From: QNYQ01 sp964542985
GTDB taxonomy: Archaea > Thermoproteota > Thermoprotei_A > Sulfolobales > Pyrodictiaceae
Assembly (NCBI GenBank): GCA_964542985.1
Contig: CAZIWH010000013.1
Span: 1 to 33,451, forward strand
Direction of reading: 5' to 3'
Length of the DNA: 33,451 nt
Shown here: one piece after another, positions 23,641 through 30,110 of the stretch
How the letters are laid out: the number at the start of each line of letters is the position of its first letter
How positions within the stretch are numbered: position 1 is the first letter of the stretch
The notes under the pieces: generated by a model
Told to the model about the DNA's origin: nothing
What the model saw: only the letters and a program-made list of their open reading frames with translations
Database searches by the model: none
Position numbers and translations under genes: made by a program

Positions 23641-23907
23641 TTGAACAACGGTGCAGGCGAGAAGCGCCTACCTTGCCCCAGGTGCGGAACCAGGATGGAG
23701 TACTGGGTTGAAATAGAGATAAGCGACGGCTCTAAGAGGATAAGGTACTACTATAAGTGCCCACGCTGCGGCTACCGGCTCCAAGACATAGTTATCAACG
23801 TGAAGAAGAATGGCGACAGCGTAGTCCTAGAGAAAGAGGAGCACCTGCCCCTCCGGCTCAGCGTAAAAGTGGGCAACACTAGAGGGAGGCAGAGGAGAGA
23901 GGCGTGA
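23641..23907 (+). CDS. Zinc-ribbon protein
   Basis: About 88 residues from TTG 23641. Two CPRCG knuckles at about residues 12-16 and 41-45 form a typical four-cysteine zinc ribbon around a basic YYY strand. The C-terminal half is charged (VKKNGDSVVLEKEEH...) and ends in basic residues, consistent with binding nucleic acid or a complex. I chose TTG 23641 because GAGGGG lies about 8 bases upstream; ATG 23596 and TTG 23581 give longer forms with no site of that quality. It is not one of the zinc-ribbon RNA polymerase or ribosomal families I can name. Confidence 0.65.
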   Translation: MNNGAGEKRLPCPRCGTRMEYWVEIEISDGSKRIRYYYKCPRCGYRLQDIVINVKKNGDSVVLEKEEHLPLRLSVKVGNTRGRQRREA

Positions 23908-23920
23908 GGCCTAAGCCAAT

Positions 23921-23928
23921 GTTTTTAC
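23921..23928 (+). promoter_or_regulatory. TATA-like box for the metal transporter gene
   Basis: GTTTTTAC at 23921-23928 would start transcription near 23951, giving a leader of about 60 bases that holds both the palindrome at 23973 and the hairpin at 23988. Confidence 0.4.
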
Positions 23929-23972
23929 CCCTATCTGGTTGGCTGCGTCTCTCTTGCACTAATGGCTACGCT

Positions 23973-24013
23973 GCTCCGCGGCCGCGGAGCGGCCACGGTG
24001 AGCGGTGGCCGCT
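23973..24013 (+). promoter_or_regulatory. Palindrome and RBS-holding hairpin in the metal transporter leader
   Basis: Bases 23973-23990 form a perfect 18-base palindrome (GCTCCGCGG then its reverse complement). Bases 23988-23996 (AGCGGCCAC) pair perfectly with 24005-24013 (GTGGCCGCT) around the 8-base loop GGTGAGCG, which contains the likely ribosome binding site; the ATG follows at 24014. The two structures share three bases, so they exclude each other. This could be an operator or an RNA switch for the transporter. Confidence 0.55.
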
Positions 24014-24646
24014 ATGACGCGAAGGGCTTTGTGGCTCTTCAACAAGCTTCATCGCTTGTACAAAGATATGATTCACTACGCCTCGATTCTACGCGCGAAG
24101 GAGATAGCCAGGAGGATGTTCGTGACCAACAGTTTTGACGGCCTGCTGTCAAGCCTCGGCGTGGTCCTGGGAAACTATGTCTCTGGCACCACGAGCCTCC
24201 ATAGCTATGTGGGCACTGTACTAGGTGCTGCATTCTCTCTGGGCTTTTTCAGTGGCGTGGTTGCGACCTATCTATCAGAGAGGGCTGAGCGCATCCGCGA
24301 GCTAAAGAGAACCGAACGCGCCATGCTTCACTCATTGAAGGGCACTATATATGAGAGGGCTGCGAAGCTAGTCCCTATCTACGTTGCCCTCTGGAGCGGC
24401 TTCGGCGCAATAGTGTTACCCATGATAGGGCTTACGCCTTTCCTCGTAGCCCTTGCTGCCGGTTTCCATGTCCAGGTACACGTGCTAGTCTACTCCTCGG
24501 CCGCAATAATGATAGTTGAGCTATTCGCGCTCGGCGCCTACCTGGGCAGAATAAGCGGTGAGAACGTGCTCTTAAGCGGAACCAGGATGGCTGCTATAGG
24601 GCTCGCGTCAGTTATCTTCTTTACGCTTCTACATCTAGCTGGATGA
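24014..24646 (+). CDS. VIT1/CCC1-type iron/manganese transporter
   Basis: A 210-residue membrane protein. The first segment ARRMFVTNSFDGLLSSLGVVLG (about 32-53) has the D/G pattern of the VIT1/CCC1 family, with D42 placed as in the metal pathway. About five membrane helices follow, and the YLSERAERIRELKRTERAML stretch (about 89-108) is a charged cytosolic helix like the family's metal-binding domain. Such proteins move Fe2+ or Mn2+ out of the cytoplasm. ATG 24014 follows a hairpin whose loop holds GGTGAGCG; GTG 24005 is an alternative start inside the stem. No gene for storage or regulation of iron is adjacent. Confidence 0.82.
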   Translation: MTRRALWLFNKLHRLYKDMIHYASILRAKEIARRMFVTNSFDGLLSSLGVVLGNYVSGTTSLHSYVGTVLGAAFSLGFFSGVVATYLSERAERIRELKRTERAMLHSLKGTIYERAAKLVPIYVALWSGFGAIVLPMIGLTPFLVALAAGFHVQVHVLVYSSAAIMIVELFALGAYLGRISGENVLLSGTRMAAIGLASVIFFTLLHLAG

Positions 24647-24755
24647 AGGGCGCCTCGGGACAGCGAAGAGATCCTCATAGCCCAGAAGTCTTATTCAGCC
24701 GTAGGCTAGAGTAGAGGGACTCAGCTCCGCCGGAATTCTTCACTGGCGCCCTACC

Positions 24756-25493
24756 ATGTTCAACTGCGGCGACCGGGTTATAGGCTTCTGCTCCTCGAGA
24801 CCCTGGTGTGTCAAGCTCCTGGCCCTAGTGGTCTCTATGCAGGGAATGGATGAAGCCCACGGACTCCCTCACAGTGTTAGGGTGTTATGCAACGCATTGT
24901 TAATAGGCGAGAAGGAGGGCGCCGACCTGGACGTTGTCACGGCCACCGCGCTGCTCCATGATATTGGACGCAGCGTGGAGAGACCGGGGCTGCACCACGC
25001 CGAGGTCTCGGCCGCACTCGCTATGCTCCTACGTCCCCTCGCACCCGTGCTTCTGGAGAAGGCTGAGCTTATAACCGAATGTATTCTCCGACACAGCTAT
25101 AGCCTTGGAATCGAGGGTGATGCTCCGCTTGAATGCTGCGTCCTAAGAGACGCCGATAGGCTTGATGCACTGGGAGCCCTTGGAGTCTACAGGACTATAG
25201 CCCACGGCGCTGTTCGAGGGCGTAACGTGGAGGACACACTAGAGCACTTCCATGCCAAGCTCTCAAGGCTCGCCGATACGATGTGCACCGAGACCGGTAG
25301 GCGCTTGGCCCGCGAGAGGAGTGAGTTGCTCAGCAGCTTCTTCAAGGCACTGCGCGAGGAGTACAGCGTTTACCGCGGGGCCGTAGAGTGGGCGACGCTG
25401 AAGGCTTTAGAGGAGCTGACCCCGGCGAGAGGGGTGGCGGAGAAGCATGGCGCCGAGGACACTTATTCTGCTCATACTAGACGGAGCCGCTGA
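24756..25493 (+). CDS. HD-domain phosphohydrolase
   Basis: A 245-residue HD-domain protein with the usual metal ligands: H35 (AHGLPHSVRV), the HD pair H68-D69 (ALLHDIGRS), H113 (ILRHSYSLG) and D132/D134/D137 (LRDADRLDALG). The spacing resembles YpgQ-like stand-alone HD hydrolases acting on nucleotides or other phosphoesters; the substrate is unknown. The C-terminal ~60 residues are a helical, charged tail. ATG 24756 follows a TTATT element by about 65 bases. Its 3' end overlaps apgM by 47 bases, so the genes are co-transcribed and the tail may be read in competition with the apgM start. Confidence 0.82.
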   Translation: MFNCGDRVIGFCSSRPWCVKLLALVVSMQGMDEAHGLPHSVRVLCNALLIGEKEGADLDVVTATALLHDIGRSVERPGLHHAEVSAALAMLLRPLAPVLLEKAELITECILRHSYSLGIEGDAPLECCVLRDADRLDALGALGVYRTIAHGAVRGRNVEDTLEHFHAKLSRLADTMCTETGRRLARERSELLSSFFKALREEYSVYRGAVEWATLKALEELTPARGVAEKHGAEDTYSAHTRRSR

Positions 25494-26742
25494 TAGGCCC
25501 GTGGACGGCCGTACCCCGCTTTCCGAGGCCAAAACACCCGGGCTTGACAGCCTCGCCTCGTCCGCTGTATGCGGCTTCCACTACCCAGTAGGCCCCGGGA
25601 TAGCCCCCGAGAGCGACCTCGCAACAATATCCCTCCTCGGCTACGAGCCAGACCGCTACTACACGGGACGCGGCCCCCTGGAGGCGCTTGGAGCCGGGAT
25701 GAGCCTCCGCGAGGGCCACGAGGTCGCATTCAGAGCCAACTTCGCAACCATAGACCCCGCTACTAGGAGGATCATAGACCGCAGGGTAGGCAGAAGTCTC
25801 AGCAGCAGGGAAGCGAAAGAACTCGCCAACGCGCTTGACGGGATGAAGCTCGGCGAGGACGGCTACGCCCGTGTAAAGGCCACAATAGGGCACAGAGCGG
25901 TGGTGATTATAGGGAGCAAGAGCCGCCGCTTAAGCGCCGCAGTGCAGAACATTGACCCAGCCTATGTGAGACGGGGCATGATATCCGAGGCTGTACCTAA
26001 CCCGAAGATGGTGCTCCCGCACTGCGAGCCCCTCGAAGACAAGCTTGAGGCTAGGGAGACTTGCCGCCTAGTGGACGAGTTCATAGACAAGACCATAGAG
26101 ATCCTGGACAAGCACCCTATAAACCTGGACCGGGCAAGGAGGGGCCTCCTCAAGGCCAACGCGATACTGCTGCGCGACGCCGGTGACCGTCTACCGAGAA
26201 TGCCCCCCGTCGCTAGTATAGTTGGCCTCAAACCCGCGGCGGCAATAGCCGAGATGCCTGTAGAGATAGGGATAGCTCGCGCTGCGTCTATGAAGATCTA
26301 CAGCGTGCCGCCGCCTAGCGGCGATATAGCACACGACCTCCCGTTCAGGCTCCAGGCCGTGCTTGACGCGTTGGCCGATGGAAACCGCTTCATATATGTC
26401 CACTTGAAGGGGCCGGACGAGCCGGGCCACGACGGGGATTTCGAGAAGAAGAAGAATGCAATAGAACTAATAGACAAGCACTTCGTCCAGCCTCTACTCA
26501 AGAGGATAGACCTAAGTGAGGCCGCCGTGCTAGTGACCTCGGACCACGCGACACCATGGATACTGAAGAGCCACAGCGGCGACCCAGTACCCTGGATGCT
26601 CGCATACAAGGGCCTCATGAACACCGGACTGTCAAAGTTCTGTGAAACCGTTTGCGAAGAGAAGGCCATAGCCAGGCTGGAGCACGGCTGGGAGCTGCTA
26701 CCCTACGTGAGGAGGCTTTTAGAGGAGGGAGGGACTCAGTAG
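25447..26742 (+). CDS. apgM: Phosphoglycerate mutase, archaeal cofactor-independent type
   Basis: A 431-residue ApgM-type enzyme that interconverts 3- and 2-phosphoglycerate in glycolysis and gluconeogenesis. It belongs to the alkaline phosphatase superfamily: ILDGAADRP carries a metal ligand (D12), the PESDLATISLLGYEP segment carries the likely phosphoserine (S56), and VTSDHATPW and LKGPDEPGHDGD hold the C-terminal metal ligands. ATG 25447 lies inside the last codons of the HD-domain gene, with GGAG just upstream. A 244-base stretch with several hairpins follows the stop. Confidence 0.96.
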   Translation: MAPRTLILLILDGAADRPVDGRTPLSEAKTPGLDSLASSAVCGFHYPVGPGIAPESDLATISLLGYEPDRYYTGRGPLEALGAGMSLREGHEVAFRANFATIDPATRRIIDRRVGRSLSSREAKELANALDGMKLGEDGYARVKATIGHRAVVIIGSKSRRLSAAVQNIDPAYVRRGMISEAVPNPKMVLPHCEPLEDKLEARETCRLVDEFIDKTIEILDKHPINLDRARRGLLKANAILLRDAGDRLPRMPPVASIVGLKPAAAIAEMPVEIGIARAASMKIYSVPPPSGDIAHDLPFRLQAVLDALADGNRFIYVHLKGPDEPGHDGDFEKKKNAIELIDKHFVQPLLKRIDLSEAAVLVTSDHATPWILKSHSGDPVPWMLAYKGLMNTGLSKFCETVCEEKAIARLEHGWELLPYVRRLLEEGGTQ

Positions 26743-26761
26743 CGCCCGAAGCCTCATCACA

Positions 26762-26849
26762 CCCCGCTCTCGCTTGATGAGCGGGGCTCAGCTCCGGTCC
26801 ACGTCAGCACGTCCCTCCCTGAGCAAAAGGGGCGGCTGGCACGCCGCCC
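26762..26849 (+). ncRNA. Candidate structured RNA or terminator region after apgM
   Basis: Three stems lie in a row. CCCCGCTC (26762-26769) pairs with GAGCGGGG (26779-26786). GCTCAG (26786-26791) pairs with CTGAGC (26819-26824), with ACGT/ACGT inside it. GGGCGGC (26830-26836) pairs with GCCGCCC (26843-26849). A pyrimidine-rich tail (26863-26881) follows. No reading frame covers this stretch and I cannot match it to a known RNA family. Confidence 0.4.
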
Positions 26850-26986
26850 ATAAACCTCGCCGCTCCTTGCTTTCTCTTTCTACAAGGGCTTAGCCGTGAT
26901 GATCCCGAAGTTCTGCGAGCCCCGGCAGGAGAGCAGGCACTGGGGCTGTGAGCGGGGCCTTCCTATCTGAGCCCTTGTTTGGGCCA

Positions 26987-27298
26987 CTAGGCGTCCAGTA
27001 GAAGGCCCACACCAGGACAAGCCTTGACTAGTTGCTGCAGCCTCGCAGCTGCACGCAGGTAGGCCTCGGGGGCGCCACAGTCCAGCGTGACCGTTGAGGC
27101 GTAGGAGCCTATACCGGGAGCCGGCGCGGTTATGGGCTTCGGTGTTGCCACTGCGAGGAGACAGCCATGCGTCTCCGCCACTATCCATGCCCCGCCGCCG
27201 GCGCAGCGGGGGGTGCCGCAGCTGTATGCAGAGGCGAGCCTCGCTATACACTCATAGAGACGGCGCGGATCACTGGAGACTAATCTTAGGCGAAGCAT
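26987..27298 (-). CDS. Hypothetical 103-residue protein
   Basis: No family recognised. The sequence has an early helix (SDPRRLYECIARLASAYSC), a possible strand set (GAWIVAETHGCLLAVATP) and a later helix (APEAYLRAAARLQQLVKAC), with a Cys-rich CGTPRCAGGG stretch. It starts at ATG 27298, and the alternative minus frame 26880-27251 looks less protein-like. No clear ribosome binding site is seen. It is isolated between apgM and the heme O synthase gene, so its reality rests on composition alone. Confidence 0.45.
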   Translation of the reverse strand: MLRLRLVSSDPRRLYECIARLASAYSCGTPRCAGGGAWIVAETHGCLLAVATPKPITAPAPGIGSYASTVTLDCGAPEAYLRAAARLQQLVKACPGVGLLLDA

Positions 27299-27357
27299 TC
27301 CCGATCCCTCCCTGCCCCTGGGGTTCTAGGCGGCTCCTGGTTAGCTAACTCACAAGC

Positions 27358-27366
27358 GGTTTAAGG
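27358..27366 (+). promoter_or_regulatory. TATA box for heme O synthase gene
   Basis: GGTTTAAGG predicts transcription from about 27388. That excludes the upstream GTG 27371 and supports ATG 27407 as the start. Confidence 0.5.
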
Positions 27367-27406
27367 ATGCGTGCTGCCCCGTCCCGGCTCCCCGGGCAGG
27401 CCTCCT

Positions 27407-28312
27407 ATGAGCCGCCAAGCCAGTGGACTACGCAGGGCCCTGGAGATTATTGATGGGCTCACCAAACTTAAGCAGACGAGCTTACTCGTATTCTCGATGT
27501 ACGCTGCCTTCATAGCTGCCGGTGGTCTCTCTCGCCCCTTGCTGCTTCACCTGGAGCTACTTGGGATAGGCTATGTCGCTATAGGCTCGGTCACCGCTAT
27601 AAACATGTACTTTGACCGCGACATAGACGCTGCTATGCCTCGGACGCGTAGCAGGCCCCTGCCCTCCGGCGCCGTGAGTCCCGGGGCAGTGCTGGGCGTC
27701 TCCGCCGTCCTCCTAGCAGTATCCCTCGCAGCTGCCTGGCTCCTCGTCAACCCTTACTACGCTGCCGCAATAGCCCTTGGTTTCGTGTTCGACATAGTAG
27801 CTTATACTCTTCTCCTCAAGCGGAGGACGCCCCTCAACATAGTGGCTGGCGCTGTCGCGGGCGGCGCGCCGGCGCTCGGAGGCTGGGCCGCGGCAACGGG
27901 AAGAATTGATGCTGCCGCCGTGCTGTTCTCGCTTATCGTTGCAGCCTGGGTTCCCGCCCACATATGGTTCCTTGCAACCTTCTACCGCGAGGACTACAGC
28001 AGGGCCAACGTACCCATGCTCCCCGTGGTTACTGATTCCAACGTGGTAGGTATAGGCGTTGGCCTTGGTGCTCTCGCAACGGGCTACGCTGTTGCCGGTT
28101 TAGCGCTGCTCCACGCTATAGGCCCACTGGCTGCCGCTTACGGGCTCTTCATGAGCTGCTACCTCTTCAAGTTAGCCGTTGACTATGTTGAGAGGGGCGG
28201 CGACAAAGCCTACGCCAGGAGAGCCTTCGTTAGGGTAAACATGTCCCTCGGCCTCTTCTACGCCATACTTATAGCCGAGAAGGCTGCCTCCATGCTCGCG
28301 GCCTGGCTGTGA
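27407..28312 (+). CDS. ctaB: Heme O synthase (protoheme IX farnesyltransferase)
   Basis: A 301-residue UbiA-family membrane enzyme that adds a farnesyl-type chain to heme b to make heme O, the step needed before heme A for terminal oxidases. It has about eight or nine hydrophobic segments. The prenyl-diphosphate motif is NMYFDRDID at 66-74 (N66, D70, D74), followed by RTRSRPLPSG; the YTLLLKRRTPLNIVAGAVAGG segment and HIWFLATFYREDY with a second acidic site are typical of CyoE/CtaB. Other prenyl transferases of this family are possible but the KRRTPLNI motif favours heme O synthase. It implies an oxidase elsewhere in the genome. The start was chosen from the TATA box. Confidence 0.92.
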   Translation: MSRQASGLRRALEIIDGLTKLKQTSLLVFSMYAAFIAAGGLSRPLLLHLELLGIGYVAIGSVTAINMYFDRDIDAAMPRTRSRPLPSGAVSPGAVLGVSAVLLAVSLAAAWLLVNPYYAAAIALGFVFDIVAYTLLLKRRTPLNIVAGAVAGGAPALGGWAAATGRIDAAAVLFSLIVAAWVPAHIWFLATFYREDYSRANVPMLPVVTDSNVVGIGVGLGALATGYAVAGLALLHAIGPLAAAYGLFMSCYLFKLAVDYVERGGDKAYARRAFVRVNMSLGLFYAILIAEKAASMLAAWL

Positions 28313-28380
28313 TGTGAATAGCGGTCTCCGAGCCCCGGCTGGGGTGCTGAAGAGACTCCCATGAGCTGAGCACGGCCACC

Positions 28381-28387
28381 TATTTAT
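28381..28387 (+). promoter_or_regulatory. TATA box for argF
   Basis: TATTTAT with the preceding GGCCACC predicts transcription from about 28410. GGTGAGG (28419-28425) then gives a normal ribosome binding site for ATG 28431. Confidence 0.6.
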
Positions 28388-28430
28388 CGTTGAGGCGACT
28401 GCTAACCCTTGTCTAGACGGTGAGGCTTCT

Positions 28431-29375
28431 ATGCCGGGGCCTCTACGTGGACGCGACCTTCTCTCAATAAACGACTTGTCCCCTGAGGAACTCCGCCTCG
28501 TACTAGACACCGCACGTGAGATGAAATTGCGCTACTACAGTGGCGAGAGAATCATACCGGTACTCCGAGGGAAGACCGCCGCCCTGATCTTTGAGAAGCC
28601 CAGTACGCGGACAAGGGTTAGCATGGAGGTCGCGCTGCTCCAACTGGGGGCGGCACCCCTTGTCTTCAACCGTAACGAGCTGCAGCTGGGCCGCGGTGAG
28701 CCCATCAAGGATACCGCGAGGGTTCTCTCCAGGTACGTTGACTTGATAGCGGCCAGGGTTTACAAGCACGAGACACTCGTGGAGCTGGCCGCTTATGCTA
28801 GTGTTCCCGTAGTCAACATGCTGAGCGACCTGGAGCATCCCCTACAAGCGCTGGCCGACATGCTGACTATAGAGGAGAAGAAGGGCAGTATAAAGGGGCT
28901 CAAGATAGTATACGTGGGCGACGGAGCCAACAATGTTGCGCACAGCCTCCTGCTAGCCGTAGCTAAGCTGGGCGGTCACATCGTCGTAGCGTCGCCGCCG
29001 GTGCTTAGGCCTCGCAAGGAGATACTCGAAGCAGCCCTGGCTGCTGCACGCGAGACCGGTGCCACCATAGAGCTAGTCGATAACCCCGAGGACGCTGTAA
29101 GGGGCGCCGATGTCATCTACACGGACGTGTGGGTGAGTATGGGCGAGGAGAATAGGGCTGAGGAGAAGAAGAGGCTCCTCAGCCCCTATCAGGTTAACGC
29201 TGCGCTGATATCGCTCGCCTCGAGCAATGTGTTGTTCATGCACTGTCTGCCCGCACACCGTGGCGAGGAGGTTACCGGGGAGGTTATTGAGGGCCCGTGG
29301 AGCGTTGTATGGGATCAAGCCGAGAACAGGCTCCACGTCCAAAAGGCTGTACTGGCGCTAATTATGAGCGACTAG
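28431..29375 (+). CDS. argF: Ornithine carbamoyltransferase
   Basis: A 314-residue enzyme that joins carbamoyl phosphate and ornithine to citrulline in arginine synthesis. The carbamoyl-phosphate motif is STRTR at 58-62, the HPLQA motif is LEHPLQALAD near 134-143, the ornithine loop VSMGEE contains D and SMG, and the catalytic HCLPAHRGEE begins at H271. All key residues are intact, so aspartate carbamoyltransferase is ruled out. ATG 28431 has GGTGAGG 5 bases upstream and a good TATA box. The stop overlaps the stop of a small minus-strand gene. Its place near an arginine decarboxylase and argS is not an operon link. Confidence 0.96.
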   Translation: MPGPLRGRDLLSINDLSPEELRLVLDTAREMKLRYYSGERIIPVLRGKTAALIFEKPSTRTRVSMEVALLQLGAAPLVFNRNELQLGRGEPIKDTARVLSRYVDLIAARVYKHETLVELAAYASVPVVNMLSDLEHPLQALADMLTIEEKKGSIKGLKIVYVGDGANNVAHSLLLAVAKLGGHIVVASPPVLRPRKEILEAALAAARETGATIELVDNPEDAVRGADVIYTDVWVSMGEENRAEEKKRLLSPYQVNAALISLASSNVLFMHCLPAHRGEEVTGEVIEGPWSVVWDQAENRLHVQKAVLALIMSD

Positions 29376-29725
29376 CCCCTAATCCTCTTTACAGCCACGT
29401 TCTTCTCCTTTGCGGCCTTAAGAGCCTCCTCGGTGAGCTCTGGTCCGCCACCATAGAGTATTAGGACAGGCTTTGCGTTTATCGATGCAGCCTTCTCCGC
29501 AAGCTTCTCCACTATCTCCGAGGTTACGCGTATCTTACCATACACCACGTCGGCTGCTATCACTTCCCCGGCCTTCTTGGCTACGAATGAGATGCGGCCC
29601 TTGGAAGTGTCGAACAACATGGTGACACTGTAACCCGCCTCAACGTACCTAGCCGCTACCTTCCCCTCAACTCCATACCTCTTCTCGAGCTTACGGGCCT
29701 GGAAGACTATCTCGGCGAGCGTCAA
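29372..29725 (-). CDS. Conserved-looking small alpha/beta protein
   Basis: A 117-residue protein of unknown function. The layout is helix (residues 1-30, RKLEKRYGVEGKVAARYVEAG), a strand pair (SVTMLF...GRISFVAKKAGEVIAADVVYG) and a helix-strand-helix end (VEKLAEKAA, KPVLILYGGG, LTEEALKAAKEKNVAVKRI). It recalls the restriction-endonuclease-like fold of archaeal resolvase relatives, but without an evident D-ExK site, so I only note the resemblance. A TATA box or ribosome binding site is not obvious. It converges on argF with overlapping stops. Confidence 0.7.
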   Translation of the reverse strand: MTLAEIVFQARKLEKRYGVEGKVAARYVEAGYSVTMLFDTSKGRISFVAKKAGEVIAADVVYGKIRVTSEIVEKLAEKAASINAKPVLILYGGGPELTEEALKAAKEKNVAVKRIRG

Positions 29726-29783
29726 GCCACATCACCCTGCCTAGGCTCCCGGCTGGTACGGCCCGCTCCACACCTCTTGGAGG

Positions 29784-29790
29784 TTTTAAG
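29784..29790 (+). promoter_or_regulatory. TATA box inside the open frame of the small membrane gene
   Basis: TTTTAAG predicts transcription from about 29813, after TTG 29777, so it argues for GTG 29825 as the start. It would also drive aglB downstream. Confidence 0.45.
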
Positions 29791-29824
29791 TGCTAGCTGC
29801 GCCCCACGACGCCGTGACCTGGAG

Positions 29825-30094
29825 GTGGCTCAAGCGGTGGTATCCGCTGCGGAGGCGGTAGGCTTCGCAGGCATGCTGCTGATAGTGTTTGCATGGCTTG
29901 TCTCTATCCCAGAGAAGCCGCCGCTGAGACTCAGCCTTGTCTACTTCGTCGGCAGCGTCCTCCTCACGATCTACTCTATTGTTCTCGGCGACCCGGTGTT
30001 CACAATACTTAACGCGGCTGCTGCAGCCCTGTCGTTCTACAATGCTGTAAGGGCGCTGCGGTTTAGTAGGGGACAGAGGACTGGGACGCGCTAA
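29825..30094 (+). CDS. Small membrane protein, CBU_0592/LAB_N-like
   Basis: About 89 residues with three membrane segments (VGFAGMLLIVFAWLVSI, LVYFVGSVLLTIYSIVLG, VFTILNAAAAALSFYNAV). The short, three-helix layout with a helix hairpin resembles the CBU_0592 and lipid A synthase N-terminal families, but I cannot fix a function. The frame is open from TTG 29777, but a TATA box at 29784-29790 lies inside that part, so I prefer GTG 29825. The aglB gene follows by 16 bases on the same strand, so the protein may act at the membrane with the oligosaccharyltransferase; this is inference. Confidence 0.65.
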   Translation: MAQAVVSAAEAVGFAGMLLIVFAWLVSIPEKPPLRLSLVYFVGSVLLTIYSIVLGDPVFTILNAAAAALSFYNAVRALRFSRGQRTGTR

Positions 30095-30110
30095 GCCACG
30101 GGTACCGGTC

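Noticed and set aside
26892..26975. Possible C/D box small RNA
   Set aside because: GTGATGA at 26896 and CTGA at 26967 fit boxes C and D, but D' is CTGC, no good C' is near, and the 75-base span has a spacer too long for an archaeal C/D RNA.
26880..27251. Minus-strand frame of 123 codons overlapping the 103-residue gene
   Set aside because: It has Arg- and Ser-rich, low-order composition, and the other frame is more protein-like.
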